A stretch of DNA of 64,000 nucleotides from Planctobacterium marinum (GCF_020687805.1 NZ_JAJEWQ010000004.1:1-64000); one strand, 5' to 3'. Shown: positions 18,801 through 26,835, numbered from the stretch's first letter. Notes: generated by a model not told the origin, from the sequence alone. A program made the numbers and translations.

Positions 18801-19587
18801 GCTTAGTGAGTCTTCCGGGCTGATACCTATTTCGGGAGATTTTGATGGTGACGGAATTACGGACCTTGGTTTCAGAAACCCATCGACAAAGCACTATGTT
18901 TTCCGCCGTTCATCCGATAACGATGTCTTAAGTGGTCAATTCGGATTACAGGAGGGGGATATTTTGGTTATTGGCGATTACGATGGCGATGGAAAGTCAG
19001 ATTTAGCCTTGCGTCGTCCCTGGAATACCACCTGGTATATTAAACCCTCCTCCTATCATGGCATAGAGCGCATCAGGTTTGGTCTTGATCCAGAGGATAT
19101 CCCGGTGCAAGGCGATTATGATGGCGATGGTAAAACAGATCTGGCAGTAGCCAGACTGAAAAACCAAATGTGGTATGTTAAATATTCTTCTGACGACAGC
19201 ATAGGTCGGATACCAATGACAATGAATGCCGGTGATATCCCGATCACTGCTGATGTGGATGGCGATGGTAAATCGGATCTCATCATTCGCAGACCAGAAA
19301 CCTTTACCTGGTGGATAAAGCGCTCCAGCGATGGGCAGGAAGAGACGGTTACTTTTGGCAAGCGTAAGTCTGATATTCCGGTAGTTAACGATTATGATGG
19401 TGATGGCAAAGCGGATCTGGCAGTGCGTCGCGATTCCAATCATCATTTTTATGTGTTGCGCTCTTCCGATGGGCAATTAGGGCGATATCCATTCGCGAAC
19501 GTGGACCGGTTTATTCCACTTGCGGCACCCATTCAGATGAGAATGCAATTTGCAGCCGGTGACTGGTCGTTCATCGAACAAGATTAG
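12820..19587 (+). CDS. Giant secreted multidomain protein with FnIII-like, TSP3 and FG-GAP repeats
   Basis: A 2,255-residue exported protein. After a signal peptide (to about residue 30) comes a propeller-like region (30-430, with strands such as YIIDEIRLKTHK). Next is a long series of beta-sandwich modules with a recurring close cysteine pair near the end of each (around 676, 763, 1204, 1304, 1581 and 1686). A LamG-like insert lies at about 1328-1500. Thrombospondin type 3 calcium repeats (DTDGDGIGD, DIDNDGLSN, DVDGDGYNE) cover 1707-1790. At least five FG-GAP/VCBS repeats with DYDGDGKSDLA cores and about 50-residue spacing cover 2005-2240. No catalytic motif was seen. It is probably a calcium-stabilised surface or secreted adhesin-like protein. 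ATG 12820 (CAGGG upstream) and ATG 12838 (GGAG upstream) are both possible starts. It is monocistronic, with a terminator after it. Confidence 0.8.
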   Translation: MKWSLSMSYFTLAKRLLAFGVSVFAASALGSDSFFSEVVPTFSAKYQYVDEAENGQSRLYLAWGGEIAGYQLPGARNRATLVWETPEQATLLHLTISGRLNTNIIANPHLSADEQSIYYTANLALSGTRARDATDWLHRYDISTGETYEYAMPELFDDQAINASSVMADDYLYFLHEKQLYQFDVEAGTWSAINLPLPERCSDTSSFNPELRVVDSQQRAIIFSACGAAVIAVSADGSSNEIIQMPIRPPLDYADYITTWWAQGAALLAPASKETEVFYYGRYDDKYYLWDIASAEKSVESLFSHSDIKLLDTNQVFAVSKDGRYLVYIIDEIRLKTHKNDSSEYFRAPFLVYDRVRNQYAFIRFASENGQYNRLNSNADYNLKFLDISAKDNELHVITKHNDENSNRHFLISLDEVFNNEFPTVRGIAISTPEDFSAEISNIDYDGELLKLRRVHMESGDVQEYYLSGEAFSDVGITTPGNINYQFIPCKANFLCNEQDIANSEPVYIEDIATVPEFTLEVLAEGGDFVGYNVTLTNEKEPGTVQLVYTDNRTDKLNIEETSVFISKGVSEALNSNIILQNCFDKGYGYTLACSSNISSRQTILIPEKNNGHIMPFADESGFAIHWKPVTGGRYTLSRILEGETESIQLLQDSDTLFYHDTEYPEISAEYTLMSCVASGCVSQVLHRTAIDEADTHIEFLKTSLKNQLYFSANLHADLFKLIRTLSRSTQEPVTVFESDSASFSFIDEDIIDGGEYLYTVQSCTQNICTETASLNVIGGIEVPDYFNPDIPGPLSNFELQMGFMSYRLLFEYELPFRAPTSELKGYGVSALYRQKNSENWKSGNTGINNFTLYGNNNAGAYVAIMPYYTSFYDDGFYPEYGPASYYSLPEVDASTLPVNEDFKLDIDFSTANSPRIYLTGDPYVDVYHLWVKAPQDSEFSLLYTQRINVFSLYTGGDLYFNLPEEFQVQGTEFYVQGCSRAYAKCSEQHTVYTPELSEPETELVDFDNVQVSVAAPLLEWTSQGLNVTAQIHSAAQLTKVKFYRVDSGEVIQQQAQSINYRGEHSDFSDLNIGDTLSWQTQYCFVALVELIEQEVCSALSDIADFTLTEEMTRLAPFAPLVTDVIKLTSSQMANISFNVNFSDSVQRADIVATPTELEVLQRSSTGEYSVVHQMSLVSPESGVQAVSFDIATGQHLNLVARVCSEQQCSEHSQEVSVDLINDVSGDTIPEVPEIVTSKPSPVVSDILLKINAEMPGVVHEIVVSNSATDASEHVVLTASTAESDYVLNALDFNQTLYLFVRTCSYLGCSNYTAATSLNALNNMLVTSEYHFDSEDSLLPEGGSVIDIDDKKAFAGEINSGYFLPLAADTALDFQLYLPLYVSELLSVAIETQHVSTGENTVYLQNLFSIAYRYGEEAELHSPFWDTPILFTDGYEEWINLKVALNEDGLLSLYYNEELLSVSDRGLDLNIWEYSKITVNTGHHVLGNFSIAGAAPELMSFVPFTASGGWITDDKVQLLFRHPEWRKFEYLNTAINRVKLWQVNTETGEYAHVFDGDPVQAASLLTSLPASDTLNLVSRSCIEDVCAPAYFMSDVASDYTYIHHDWSDIHTELSAAGVNVRFAIFNEQWESAQSFTLYRNKAGSTEPELIFSDDFAALYPLADDDYYYTYNDTSPPEESYYYQLEVCTPLNCVWAQSELVITSETYDIDDDGVPDIEDAFPFDPHESTDTDGDGIGDNSDPDIDNDGLSNTFENRLGLDPYQVNDLESDVDGDGYNELMEVLSGADPNDYSKTPNDFGYFESFEQAKSAHLSFFDYWNEDDSVSFDNWHIEPETESRVNDAQHGENAYVFTPSERQGETTSIYYRGYLASGYIWFALKDAEQVPAVKVDNRHISFDADNQIALSDGYTIYTYRVANQSEATSQVIITISGEWSSLDSVYLPGSGVCQRAGQINQQIDLNCDGQAEFAGISNNTDSGHTEHLDKVIRHNTVNKVTLSESSGLIPISGDFDGDGITDLGFRNPSTKHYVFRRSSDNDVLSGQFGLQEGDILVIGDYDGDGKSDLALRRPWNTTWYIKPSSYHGIERIRFGLDPEDIPVQGDYDGDGKTDLAVARLKNQMWYVKYSSDDSIGRIPMTMNAGDIPITADVDGDGKSDLIIRRPETFTWWIKRSSDGQEETVTFGKRKSDIPVVNDYDGDGKADLAVRRDSNHHFYVLRSSDGQLGRYPFANVDRFIPLAAPIQMRMQFAAGDWSFIEQD

Positions 19588-19610
19588 TTTCCCAATGCCG
19601 ATTATTCTAA

Positions 19611-19636
19611 AAGCCTGTTTTCAGACAGGCTTTTTG
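19611..19636 (+). terminator. Terminator after the giant gene
   Basis: AAGCCTGT-TTTCAG-ACAGGCTT followed by TTT, 23 bases after the stop codon. Confidence 0.8.
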
Positions 19637-19677
19637 TAGACTAAGGGCATTATCATTACTTACGTGAGTGTGTGAAT

Positions 19678-20142
19678 ATGCAATATTGGCTGTTTAAAAC
19701 TGAACCGGATGCTTTCAGCATTGATGATTTAGCGGCGCGTCCCAATCAGACGGAACCCTGGGATGGGGTGCGTAATTATCAGGCCCGCAATTTTTTAAGG
19801 GATGACATTAAGCTGGGCGACCAGGTGTTTATGTACCATTCCAGCTGCAAGCGCGTGGGGATTGTGGGCATGGCGGAAGTGGTTAAAGAGGGTTATGTGG
19901 ATGGCACCCAGTTCGACCCGGAAGCCAAATACTATGATCCCAAAGCCAGAACCGATAATCCCCGCTGGTATCGGGTGGATATCAAGTTCAAACAGCAATA
20001 CGACCAGCTCCTGTCACTGGCTGAGATAAAAGCCATGCCGGAAATTCAGGAGCTGGCTTTAGTTAAAAAAGGCGCGCGCTTGTCAGTAATGCCGGTACCT
20101 GAACAGGAAGCGCAGGCATTACTGAAAAAGCTGGAAGGATAA
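19678..20142 (+). CDS. EVE-domain (PUA-like) nucleic-acid-binding protein
   Basis: A 154-residue single-domain protein with the EVE/thymocyte nuclear protein 1 signature: QYWLFKTEPDAFSIDDL, then EPWDGVRNYQARNFLRDD and DQVFMYHSSCKRVGIVGMAEV. EVE domains are PUA-related folds that bind modified bases in DNA or RNA. The bacterial stand-alone protein has no settled cellular role. The ATG at 19678 was chosen to match the M-x-Y-W start of relatives; a GTG at 19672 is also in frame. It stands alone between the giant gene and a convergent membrane protein gene. Confidence 0.85.
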   Translation: MQYWLFKTEPDAFSIDDLAARPNQTEPWDGVRNYQARNFLRDDIKLGDQVFMYHSSCKRVGIVGMAEVVKEGYVDGTQFDPEAKYYDPKARTDNPRWYRVDIKFKQQYDQLLSLAEIKAMPEIQELALVKKGARLSVMPVPEQEAQALLKKLEG

Positions 20143-20155
20143 CAAGCGAATTTAT

Positions 20156-20671
20156 TCAGCCCGCTTCGGTTTTTTCCGCAGGCTCTGCTTTAGACGTAGG
20201 GTTCATAAAGTGGTTGATGATGTTGGTGCAGGCGATCACAAAGCTGCCAACATCATTTTTAACCCAGGGAACCCGCACTTCGGAAGGCATTTCTGAAATA
20301 AACTTTCTGATATCGTCCAGGGTTTTTCCGTCGCTGGTAAGGTTGCGTTTCAGGGCTTCTTCAACCGTTGAGCCATGTTCACAACATTGCATGACTACCG
20401 ACTCAAAACACTTAAAGATGGCTGCTGTTTTTTCATATTGCTCGCCCTTGATCAGTCCGCGTTTTTGCGCAGAATCCAGCTGGCTGCTGAGCATCTTTTG
20501 GATTTGCGCTGCCAGAGAGTCTACGGTTACCAGTGCAAATTTGGATTTGTTTTCGGCGGTACGAGCCAGATATCGAAATTCTCTGAGTTCTTTTGCCATG
20601 GTTTGATTTTTCACAACAAAATAAATCAGGAACATCACCATAAACATGATTATGGAGACAGCTGCTATCAT
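20156..20671 (-). CDS. Membrane-anchored protein of unknown function
   Basis: A 171-residue protein I do not recognise. One N-terminal membrane helix (IAAVSIIMFMVMFLIYFVV) is followed by a helical, charged cytoplasmic-type domain (MAKELREFRYLARTAENKSKF, then TLDDIRKFISEMPSEVRVPW). The end is rich in alanine, glutamate and lysine. The helical segment just after the membrane anchor could form a coiled coil. The stop lies 13 bases from the convergent EVE gene and no partner gene is obvious. Confidence 0.65.
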   Translation of the reverse strand: MIAAVSIIMFMVMFLIYFVVKNQTMAKELREFRYLARTAENKSKFALVTVDSLAAQIQKMLSSQLDSAQKRGLIKGEQYEKTAAIFKCFESVVMQCCEHGSTVEEALKRNLTSDGKTLDDIRKFISEMPSEVRVPWVKNDVGSFVIACTNIINHFMNPTSKAEPAEKTEAG

Positions 20672-20763
20672 TTTTATTTACCTTTGACGCTAACATTAGG
20701 GTGATACTATTTTCATCGTATCGCCCTGAATTCTAATTAAACTGAACGGAAACTCAACCAGAC

Positions 20764-22512
20764 TTACTGATTTTTGCCAAGTTGCGTTGTTATGAAGCGT
20801 TCAATGTTGGTTTCCAGCGTTGTCAGTGGCACAGAGCCATGCTCCAGGACGGCCTTGTGAAATTCACGCACATCAAACTGATCACCCAGTCTGTCTTCTG
20901 CTGACTCTCTTAAGCGCTTTATGGTTAGCTCTCCAATTTTGTAAGACAGGGCCTGAGCCGGCCAGGTAATGTAGCGGTCCACTTCGGTACGCACATTGTG
21001 CTCTGATAAAGCGGTATTCTCCAACATGTAGTTCACAGCTTGCTGACGAGTCCAGCCTTTGGTGTGAATGCCGGTATCCACTACCAGTCGGGTAGCGCGC
21101 CACATCTCATAACTCAAACGACCAAACTCATCATACAGGGTCTCGTAAAAATCCACTTCTTTGCCCAGGTACTCTGAATACAGGCCCCAACCCTCACCAA
21201 ATGCTGAAATATAGGTGTAGCGTCTGACATTGGGTAAATCCTCCAGCTCCTGTGACAGGGCAATTTGCAGGTGATGACCCGGCACGGCTTCGTGCAATGT
21301 CAGTGCCGGCAGCGCATACAGTGGGCGCTTATCCAGTGCATAGGTGTTTACCCAGTAATAACCCGGTTCGGTATCATTGGAGGGGGATATGTAGCGCCCG
21401 GTGGTATAATTCGGCGCGATATTTTCCGGCACCGGAGCCACACCATAAGGGGTTCTGGGCAAGTAGGAAAACAGCTTAGGCAGTTTGGCATCAATGCGTT
21501 TGGACAAATAGGCAGCATAACGCAGAAGTTCATCTTCGGTTTTGGCGTAAAACTGCGGATCTGTTCTCAGGAAGTGAATAAAGTCGGCCAGTTCACCTTC
21601 GTATTCCAGGGCGGCAATAACCTGCTGCATTTCATCGCGAATGCGTTTTACTTCACTCAATCCCAGCTGGTGGATTTCATCAGCCGTCAGATTCGTTGTC
21701 GTGTAATACGCCGCACGATTTTGATAATAAGCGTCACCATCGGGCCAGCTGATTGCCCCTAAGGTTTGTTTAGCGCCAGGCAGGTATTGTTCATTGAGAA
21801 AAACATGCAGCTTTTGATAGGCCACAATCACCTTGTTGGAGATCACCTGTTGCGCTTCTTTTTGCAAGGCCAGCCATTGTGCATTATCCATAAAGGCTAC
21901 GGACTCTTTCGCAAAAGGTTTGTAGTAAAGGCTTTCTGTTGGGTTCTCATGAATAAAGTTTTTCACCAACTGAGGTACGATATCCAGCACTTCTCTGGGC
22001 TGAGTCATTCCGGATTTAAGGCCCGCTTTTAACCAGTGAGTTTGTTGTTCAAAGTAGCGGGGAAAATCGCTGAGCCGTTGCAGATAAAATTCGAAGTCCG
22101 CAGCGCTGTTAAATTTATGGGTATTGGGCAAAAATGCCAAACTACTGTAAAAGCCAGATTCAGAAGTAAAGGGTAAATAATGCCCATTAAAACGATATTC
22201 ATCGATGTGATTTTGCAGGCGCAATGTCTGAATGGAGTGGGATATCTGGGCTGATACATCCAGTTGCGCCTTATCTATTGCGTTTAACTGTTGCATGAAT
22301 TGCAAGGCTTGCTGTTGTTGCCTGGCCAGGTTTTCCGGGGAGAGATCCGCCAGCTGCCCGGTTTCCTGCTCTACGCCAAATCGGGTGGCCATTACCGGAC
22401 TATTTTGCAGTTCCCATGTCCAGATAGTCTCTAATAATTTGTCCAGTTTATTTTGTTCCGCAGCAAAGCTGCTGCCACCGAGTAGTAGCAGGATTAACAG
22501 TAGATGTTTCAT
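20764..22512 (-). CDS. DUF885-family secreted metallopeptidase-like protein
   Basis: A 582-residue protein of the DUF885 family with a signal peptide (MKHLLLILLLLGGSSFAA). The family metal motif LHEAVPGHHLQIA lies near residue 410, and an EGWGLYSEYLGKE segment follows that would supply a further glutamate ligand. The family is related to gluzincin peptidases and its members have been linked to peptide or ester hydrolysis; the substrate here is unknown. The start at 22512 was chosen for the signal peptide; a frame to 22572 would prepend 20 residues. No strong ribosome site is visible before it. It follows the DUF1820 gene on the same strand. Confidence 0.85.
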   Translation of the reverse strand: MKHLLLILLLLGGSSFAAEQNKLDKLLETIWTWELQNSPVMATRFGVEQETGQLADLSPENLARQQQQALQFMQQLNAIDKAQLDVSAQISHSIQTLRLQNHIDEYRFNGHYLPFTSESGFYSSLAFLPNTHKFNSAADFEFYLQRLSDFPRYFEQQTHWLKAGLKSGMTQPREVLDIVPQLVKNFIHENPTESLYYKPFAKESVAFMDNAQWLALQKEAQQVISNKVIVAYQKLHVFLNEQYLPGAKQTLGAISWPDGDAYYQNRAAYYTTTNLTADEIHQLGLSEVKRIRDEMQQVIAALEYEGELADFIHFLRTDPQFYAKTEDELLRYAAYLSKRIDAKLPKLFSYLPRTPYGVAPVPENIAPNYTTGRYISPSNDTEPGYYWVNTYALDKRPLYALPALTLHEAVPGHHLQIALSQELEDLPNVRRYTYISAFGEGWGLYSEYLGKEVDFYETLYDEFGRLSYEMWRATRLVVDTGIHTKGWTRQQAVNYMLENTALSEHNVRTEVDRYITWPAQALSYKIGELTIKRLRESAEDRLGDQFDVREFHKAVLEHGSVPLTTLETNIERFITTQLGKNQ

Positions 22513-22587
22513 TGTTATTATTTGGTTAATTTGCAGATGGCCTAGTGTAAGCCACCTGCCGCGAAATACCAATTCAGCGTGAAGGAA

Positions 22588-22911
22588 TTAGTTTTTTGGG
22601 GTGTAAATCGGAGAAGGAAAGGGCGTAACCTTATCGCCCAGGTCTGTGATTTTGGCGGTTCCCTGTTTGTTGACTTCATCAATTTTTAATACGCTGTGCA
22701 GCGGAATGTAAGTGCGATTTACATTGGCGTACTCTGATTTTAACTTTTCATGGCTGGGATCCACTACCAGACTGGTGTGGTTGTCCCAGACAAAGTCACC
22801 GATTTCGATAAAACCAAATAAGCTGCCCTGAGTTAATTCACGAACATAAAGCTCGTAACGTTCATTGTTGGCAATAAACTGAATTCGGTATAAAGGTTGT
22901 TTTTCGCTCAT
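22588..22911 (-). CDS. DUF1820-family small protein
   Basis: A 107-residue soluble protein matching the DUF1820 pattern: YRIQFIANNERYELYVREL, GSLFGFIEIGDFVWD, then VVDPSHEKLKSEYANVNRTY and IPLHSVLKIDEVNKQGTAKI. The family is widespread in gammaproteobacteria and without known function. The ATG at 22911 has GGAG four bases upstream; a longer frame to 22941 lacks support. It lies 75 bases upstream of the DUF885 gene and may be cotranscribed with it. Confidence 0.85.
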   Translation of the reverse strand: MSEKQPLYRIQFIANNERYELYVRELTQGSLFGFIEIGDFVWDNHTSLVVDPSHEKLKSEYANVNRTYIPLHSVLKIDEVNKQGTAKITDLGDKVTPFPSPIYTPKN

Positions 22912-23003
22912 ATTCTCCGCCCGACCTGTGAGGTCGTGCAATCAGTGCTGTAAATTAAGGTTAGCCTGGAAATGGCGCTAATTTTGAACTTTTCAAGAGA
23001 TCA

Positions 23004-23693
23004 TCACGAAGAAAACAGCTTTTTCCAGATACCACTTTTTTCCGGTTTATTATTGATGATGGTGGCTCGCCACAACTGCTCCAAAGCATGTCGGGCCGAG
23101 GTGCTGAAATCGGGTTTCAGAACTTGCAGGCTGGGAGACATCAGGACTTTCGCAATGTTATCGGTAGGGTGAGACAGTTGCCACAAGCCCAGGAGCATCG
23201 CATAACTGCGTACGATGAGCGCAGCGGCTTCTTCTTCTTCCAGCGTAGGCAGCATGGCCGAAATGGATCGGGCTGCGGCTTTTGTGGCTTTGGCCTGTTC
23301 ATTTTTGTGGGCCAGCAGCACTTTGTAATCGACATTCTGTTCGATCACGCTGGTGCTCATACAGGCTAATTGCATGAATACCGGGTTCTCTTCCATGTAG
23401 GCACAGCCCGTGTCTAATAACGTCAGCATAATAGATTCATCAAGCTGACCGTATTTGTGAAAGGTTTTCAGCCAGTTGAGGTGATACTCTTCCAGAATTG
23501 CGAGAAAAATTTCTTCTTTGCTGCGGAAATACAGATACAGCGTTCCTTTGGCTACCCCCGCATCTTTACCAATTTGCGCGGTAGTGGGTAAGACGCCGGG
23601 GTTGTTTTGATACAGATTTATCGCCGATGCCAGTATGGCCTTGCGTCTGACTTCTTTTTCTTTTGCTCCGCGAGCACGCTTAAATTCTGTCAT
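23004..23693 (-). CDS. TetR-family transcriptional regulator, second of a tandem pair
   Basis: A 229-residue TetR-type repressor. The helix-turn-helix lies in the N-terminal part (LPTTAQIGKDAGVAKGTLYLYFRSKEEIFLAI, about residues 35-66). A helical ligand-binding domain of about 160 residues follows. The lysine-rich start (KRARGAKEKEVRRKA) is typical. It begins nine bases after the stop of another TetR gene, so both belong to one transcript. No efflux pump or enzyme gene lies next to them on this strand, so the target is unknown. Confidence 0.85.
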   Translation of the reverse strand: MTEFKRARGAKEKEVRRKAILASAINLYQNNPGVLPTTAQIGKDAGVAKGTLYLYFRSKEEIFLAILEEYHLNWLKTFHKYGQLDESIMLTLLDTGCAYMEENPVFMQLACMSTSVIEQNVDYKVLLAHKNEQAKATKAAARSISAMLPTLEEEEAAALIVRSYAMLLGLWQLSHPTDNIAKVLMSPSLQVLKPDFSTSARHALEQLWRATIINNKPEKSGIWKKLFSS

Positions 23694-23702
23694 ATAAACC
23701 TT

Positions 23703-24272
23703 CTAGGCGGCCAGTGGCCCTAATAACGCCTCTGTGGCTAATTCCAGTTCATCCGTGGCACCCGCCAGGATTCCGGTTACCGCAAAACCCTGCACGTAAT
23801 TACAAAGTTGTAATGCCGTGGCTTCAATATTGATATCTGCGCGCACCTGTTGGTGCTCGATGGCGCGCTCAAGGCAGCCAATAAAGCCAATTTCAAGCTG
23901 GTCGATATAGTGCCGGCCAATACTTTTGACTTGCTTGTCATCAAAACCTAACTCTGTCACTGTATTGACCAACAGGCAACCTTTGCCTTTCACCAGCGCG
24001 ATATACTGCTTGAAGAAGGCCGTAATAGAAACCAGTCCCTTGTTGTTCTCCAGATGACTGATGGCCTGATGCAGTACCGTTTTTTGATAGTGCTCCAGCA
24101 CCTGATAAAGGAACTGTTGTTTGGAGCCAAATTCCAGATAAAAGCCGCGTCGGTTAAAGCCGGTGCGCGCTATGATTTCATCCATGACCGCGCCGTTAAA
24201 GCCATGCTCCAGAAATATCTGGATGGCCTCTGTTAATACTTCGTCGACATTATATTGTGGTCTTCTCGCCAT
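23703..24272 (-). CDS. TetR-family transcriptional regulator, first of a tandem pair
   Basis: A 189-residue TetR regulator. The N-terminal DNA-binding domain shows FLEHGFNGAVMDEIIARTGFNRRGFYLEFGSKQQFLYQV. The C-terminal domain resembles the TetR_C type found in AcrR/NemR-like proteins (GCLLVNTVTELGFDDK). The ATG at 24272 has AGGA eight bases upstream. The upstream frame to 24329 would add 19 unsupported residues. It is divergent from the M28 peptidase gene across about 270 bp, so autoregulation or control of that gene is possible. Confidence 0.85.
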   Translation of the reverse strand: MARRPQYNVDEVLTEAIQIFLEHGFNGAVMDEIIARTGFNRRGFYLEFGSKQQFLYQVLEHYQKTVLHQAISHLENNKGLVSITAFFKQYIALVKGKGCLLVNTVTELGFDDKQVKSIGRHYIDQLEIGFIGCLERAIEHQQVRADINIEATALQLCNYVQGFAVTGILAGATDELELATEALLGPLAA

Positions 24273-24545
24273 TTGTCGTTTCCTGGAAGGGCCTGTTGAC
24301 CTTTCTAATATGATTTTTGTTCTATACAAACGCGTTTTAATTGTGCAACAGCGCTACAGGCATAAAAGACCTGTGACAAAATCGGCAGGTCCTAAGAACA
24401 GCTGTTCTCTAAGGATAAATTATCAACAATGACTGTCAAGCTGGAAAAAGATAAACTTATGCCATAATGTAGGAACCAGGGAGTTCCTGTATAACAAGGT
24501 CTGACAGGCCAGAAAAATAACCGTTTCTTGAAAGAATAAACCTCT

Positions 24546-26168
24546 ATGAAAAAACTAAGATTTACACTCTATCTGTTACTGGGTTCGCTGCTGAGCGCCC
24601 CGGGTCATGCGGAAATGTTGCAGGCTGATGAAGATCGCATTAAAGCCCATTTACGCTTTTTATCTCACGATTTGCTGGAAGGCCGCGATACCGGTTCAAA
24701 AGGGTTAGAAATTGCCTCCTTATATATTGCCTCGCAATTTGAACAATATGGTTTGCAACCCGCCGGTGATAACGGCTCTTACATGCAGCGGGTGACATTC
24801 CGCCAGTCATTTCTGGATCAGGACTCGCCCAGGTTTCTGCTGAACAAAGGTGGCGAAACTACGGAACTAAAGTATCCCAAGGAATTTCTGGTCAGCCCAA
24901 GTTCAACCTCTGAAGTGGCTGAGGTTACCGGTGACCTGGTGTTTGTGGGCTACGGCATTATTGCGCCAGAGCTGAATCACAACGACTATGCCGATATTGA
25001 TGTAAAAGACAAAATTGTGGTGATGCTGTCCGGCAAGCCTCAGTCTTTCCCCAGCGAGGAAGGGGCGCACTTTGCATCCGGTTATCAGAAAGGTAAATAC
25101 GCTGCAGAAAACGGCGCTAAGGGCACCATAGTGATCCCCACGCCGCGCAGTGAAAAGGCTCGACCTTATGAGCGCTCCCTGAGTTACATCCACGTGCCCA
25201 GAGTGCGTTGGTTGAAAGACGATGGCACACCCGCCAATACCTTTGCAGAGCTTAAAAATGGGGCTTCACTGAGCCCGGATACAGCCAAAATGTTATTTGC
25301 CGATGAGCAGATGACGCTTGACGATATCTATGCTGAGCTGGAAGAAGACAAGTCGCCTAAAGCCTTCGCTATGAAATCCAGTATCGCGCTGAGCAAGAAA
25401 AGCGAATTCAAAGAGATCACCAGCCCGAATGTGGTGGCCATCTTACCGGGCAGTGACCCGACATTAGCCGCTGAGTACGTTTCGTTTTCGGCCCATCACG
25501 ATCACATTGGTATTGCTAAAACGGTTGAAGAAGACAAAATCAACAACGGCGCTCTGGACAACGCCAGTGGTACAGCCGTACTGCTGGAAACCGCTCGTCT
25601 GTTGACGCAGGCACCGGCACCCAAGCGTTCTATCCTGTTTGTAGCGGTCACCGGTGAAGAGAAAGGCCTGTTGGGCTCAGACTATTATGCGCAAAACCCC
25701 ACAGTACCCATCGAATCTATCGTGGCTAATGTCAATCTGGATATGCCGGTACTGACCTATGAATTTGCTGATGTTATTGCTTTTGGTGCGGAGCACAGCA
25801 GTCTGAAAGCCTCAGTGACCGCTGCTGCCGAATATCACGATCTGACGTTGGGACCGGATCCTATGCCGGATCAGGCGATTTTTACCCGTTCGGATCACTA
25901 CAGCTTTGTAAAGCAAGGTGTGCCTTCGGTATTTGTTATCCCTGGCTGGACCGCAGTTGATCCCGAAGTGGACGGCGGTAAGAAATTCGGGGAGTTCTTT
26001 GGTAAGTGTTATCACAAGCCCTGCGATGAGTACTCGGACGAATTTAACTGGAAAGCGGCAGTTAAGTTTGCCGAAGTGAACATCCAGATCGGCCAGACCA
26101 TTGCAAATCAGGACAATAAACCCACCTGGAATGCCGACAGCTTCTTTGGCAATACCTTTGGTCGTTAA
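24546..26168 (+). CDS. Secreted M28-family zinc aminopeptidase with PA domain
   Basis: A 540-residue exported peptidase with a signal peptide ending at APGHAE. A protease-associated insert (about 140-290, VTGDLVFVGYGIIAPEL) splits the catalytic part, as in M28 aminopeptidases. Zinc ligands can be placed: H in SAHHDHIG, D in NGALDNASGTAV, the catalytic and ligand glutamates in VTGEEKGLLGSDYYA, and aspartate in NVNLDMP. The last ligand is probably the histidine in RSDHYSF. It likely releases N-terminal residues from peptides in the periplasm or medium. It is monocistronic, with a strong terminator 25 bases after the stop. Confidence 0.9.
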   Translation: MKKLRFTLYLLLGSLLSAPGHAEMLQADEDRIKAHLRFLSHDLLEGRDTGSKGLEIASLYIASQFEQYGLQPAGDNGSYMQRVTFRQSFLDQDSPRFLLNKGGETTELKYPKEFLVSPSSTSEVAEVTGDLVFVGYGIIAPELNHNDYADIDVKDKIVVMLSGKPQSFPSEEGAHFASGYQKGKYAAENGAKGTIVIPTPRSEKARPYERSLSYIHVPRVRWLKDDGTPANTFAELKNGASLSPDTAKMLFADEQMTLDDIYAELEEDKSPKAFAMKSSIALSKKSEFKEITSPNVVAILPGSDPTLAAEYVSFSAHHDHIGIAKTVEEDKINNGALDNASGTAVLLETARLLTQAPAPKRSILFVAVTGEEKGLLGSDYYAQNPTVPIESIVANVNLDMPVLTYEFADVIAFGAEHSSLKASVTAAAEYHDLTLGPDPMPDQAIFTRSDHYSFVKQGVPSVFVIPGWTAVDPEVDGGKKFGEFFGKCYHKPCDEYSDEFNWKAAVKFAEVNIQIGQTIANQDNKPTWNADSFFGNTFGR

Positions 26169-26193
26169 TCAAGGTAGAGGGCATTAAGCACAT

Positions 26194-26222
26194 AAAAAGG
26201 GCTGCAATTGCAGCCCTTTTTG
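26194..26222. terminator. Bidirectional terminator between M28 peptidase and slmA
   Basis: AAAAAGGGCTGCAA and TTGCAGCCCTTTTT form a perfect palindrome with T runs on both strands. It lies between two convergent genes and can serve both. Confidence 0.9.
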
Positions 26223-26244
26223 GTGATTTCAGGATGGTATCCGG

Positions 26245-26835
26245 TTAGCCAAAAAAGCGTTCCCGCATAAACTTCCACTGCGCACCAAAGCCATCAGTCG
26301 GTCTGGCACTAAATTCTGAACGCACAAATTGGTTGATGCGGCCATCTACGTAACAGATGAGAATATTGGCGATCAAGGTTTCATCAGCGGGCAGGGCTTT
26401 GCCTTCGCGCAATTTGCGCTCCCTCAGTATTTGTCGCAATTGGGTTTCCAGGCGCTCAAACAATTGTGCGATGCGGGTGCGTAAACGCTCCTGTTCGCCT
26501 TGCAAGGCATCGCCATTTAAAATTCGGGTAATCCCGGGATTTTTCTCAGCGAAGCCCAGAATAAGATGCAGGATAAGCTGGCAGCGACTTCCGGTATCCT
26601 TTTCTTCATCAACGATTTTATTGATGCGGCTAAACAAGGTTTCTTCAATGAACTCTATTAATCCTTCAAACATCCGCGCTTTGCTGGGAAAGTGACGATA
26701 CAACGCGGCCTCAGAAACACCGACTTTTTCGGCTAACTTGGCGGTTGTGATGCGTTGCCCATGGTGGGTTTCTAACATGACGGCGAGTGATTGTAATATT
26801 TGCGCTTTGCGATTGTTCTTACGAGTAGCTGGCAT
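26245..26835 (-). CDS. slmA: Nucleoid occlusion factor SlmA
   Basis: A 196-residue TetR-fold protein with the SlmA signature: [14 protein letters not shown], then [41 protein letters not shown] (helix-turn-helix and linker). SlmA binds specific sites across the chromosome and blocks FtsZ ring assembly over the nucleoid. The length fits E. coli SlmA (198). It lies downstream of coaBC and dut, the conserved gammaproteobacterial order, which strengthens the call against other TetR proteins. Confidence 0.93.
   Translation of the reverse strand: MPATRKNNRKAQILQSLAVMLETHHGQRITTAKLAEKVGVSEAALYRHFPSKARMFEGLIEFIEETLFSRINKIVDEEKDTGSRCQLILHLILGFAEKNPGITRILNGDALQGEQERLRTRIAQLFERLETQLRQILRERKLREGKALPADETLIANILICYVDGRINQFVRSEFSARPTDGFGAQWKFMRERFFG

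Noticed and set aside
19003-19476. 157-codon antisense ORF under the FG-GAP repeats
   Set aside because: It is the reverse-frame shadow of the repeated DYDGDGK codons in the giant gene.
21265-21762. 165-codon ORF opposite the DUF885 gene
   Set aside because: It lies wholly inside a well-supported gene and has no recognisable domain.
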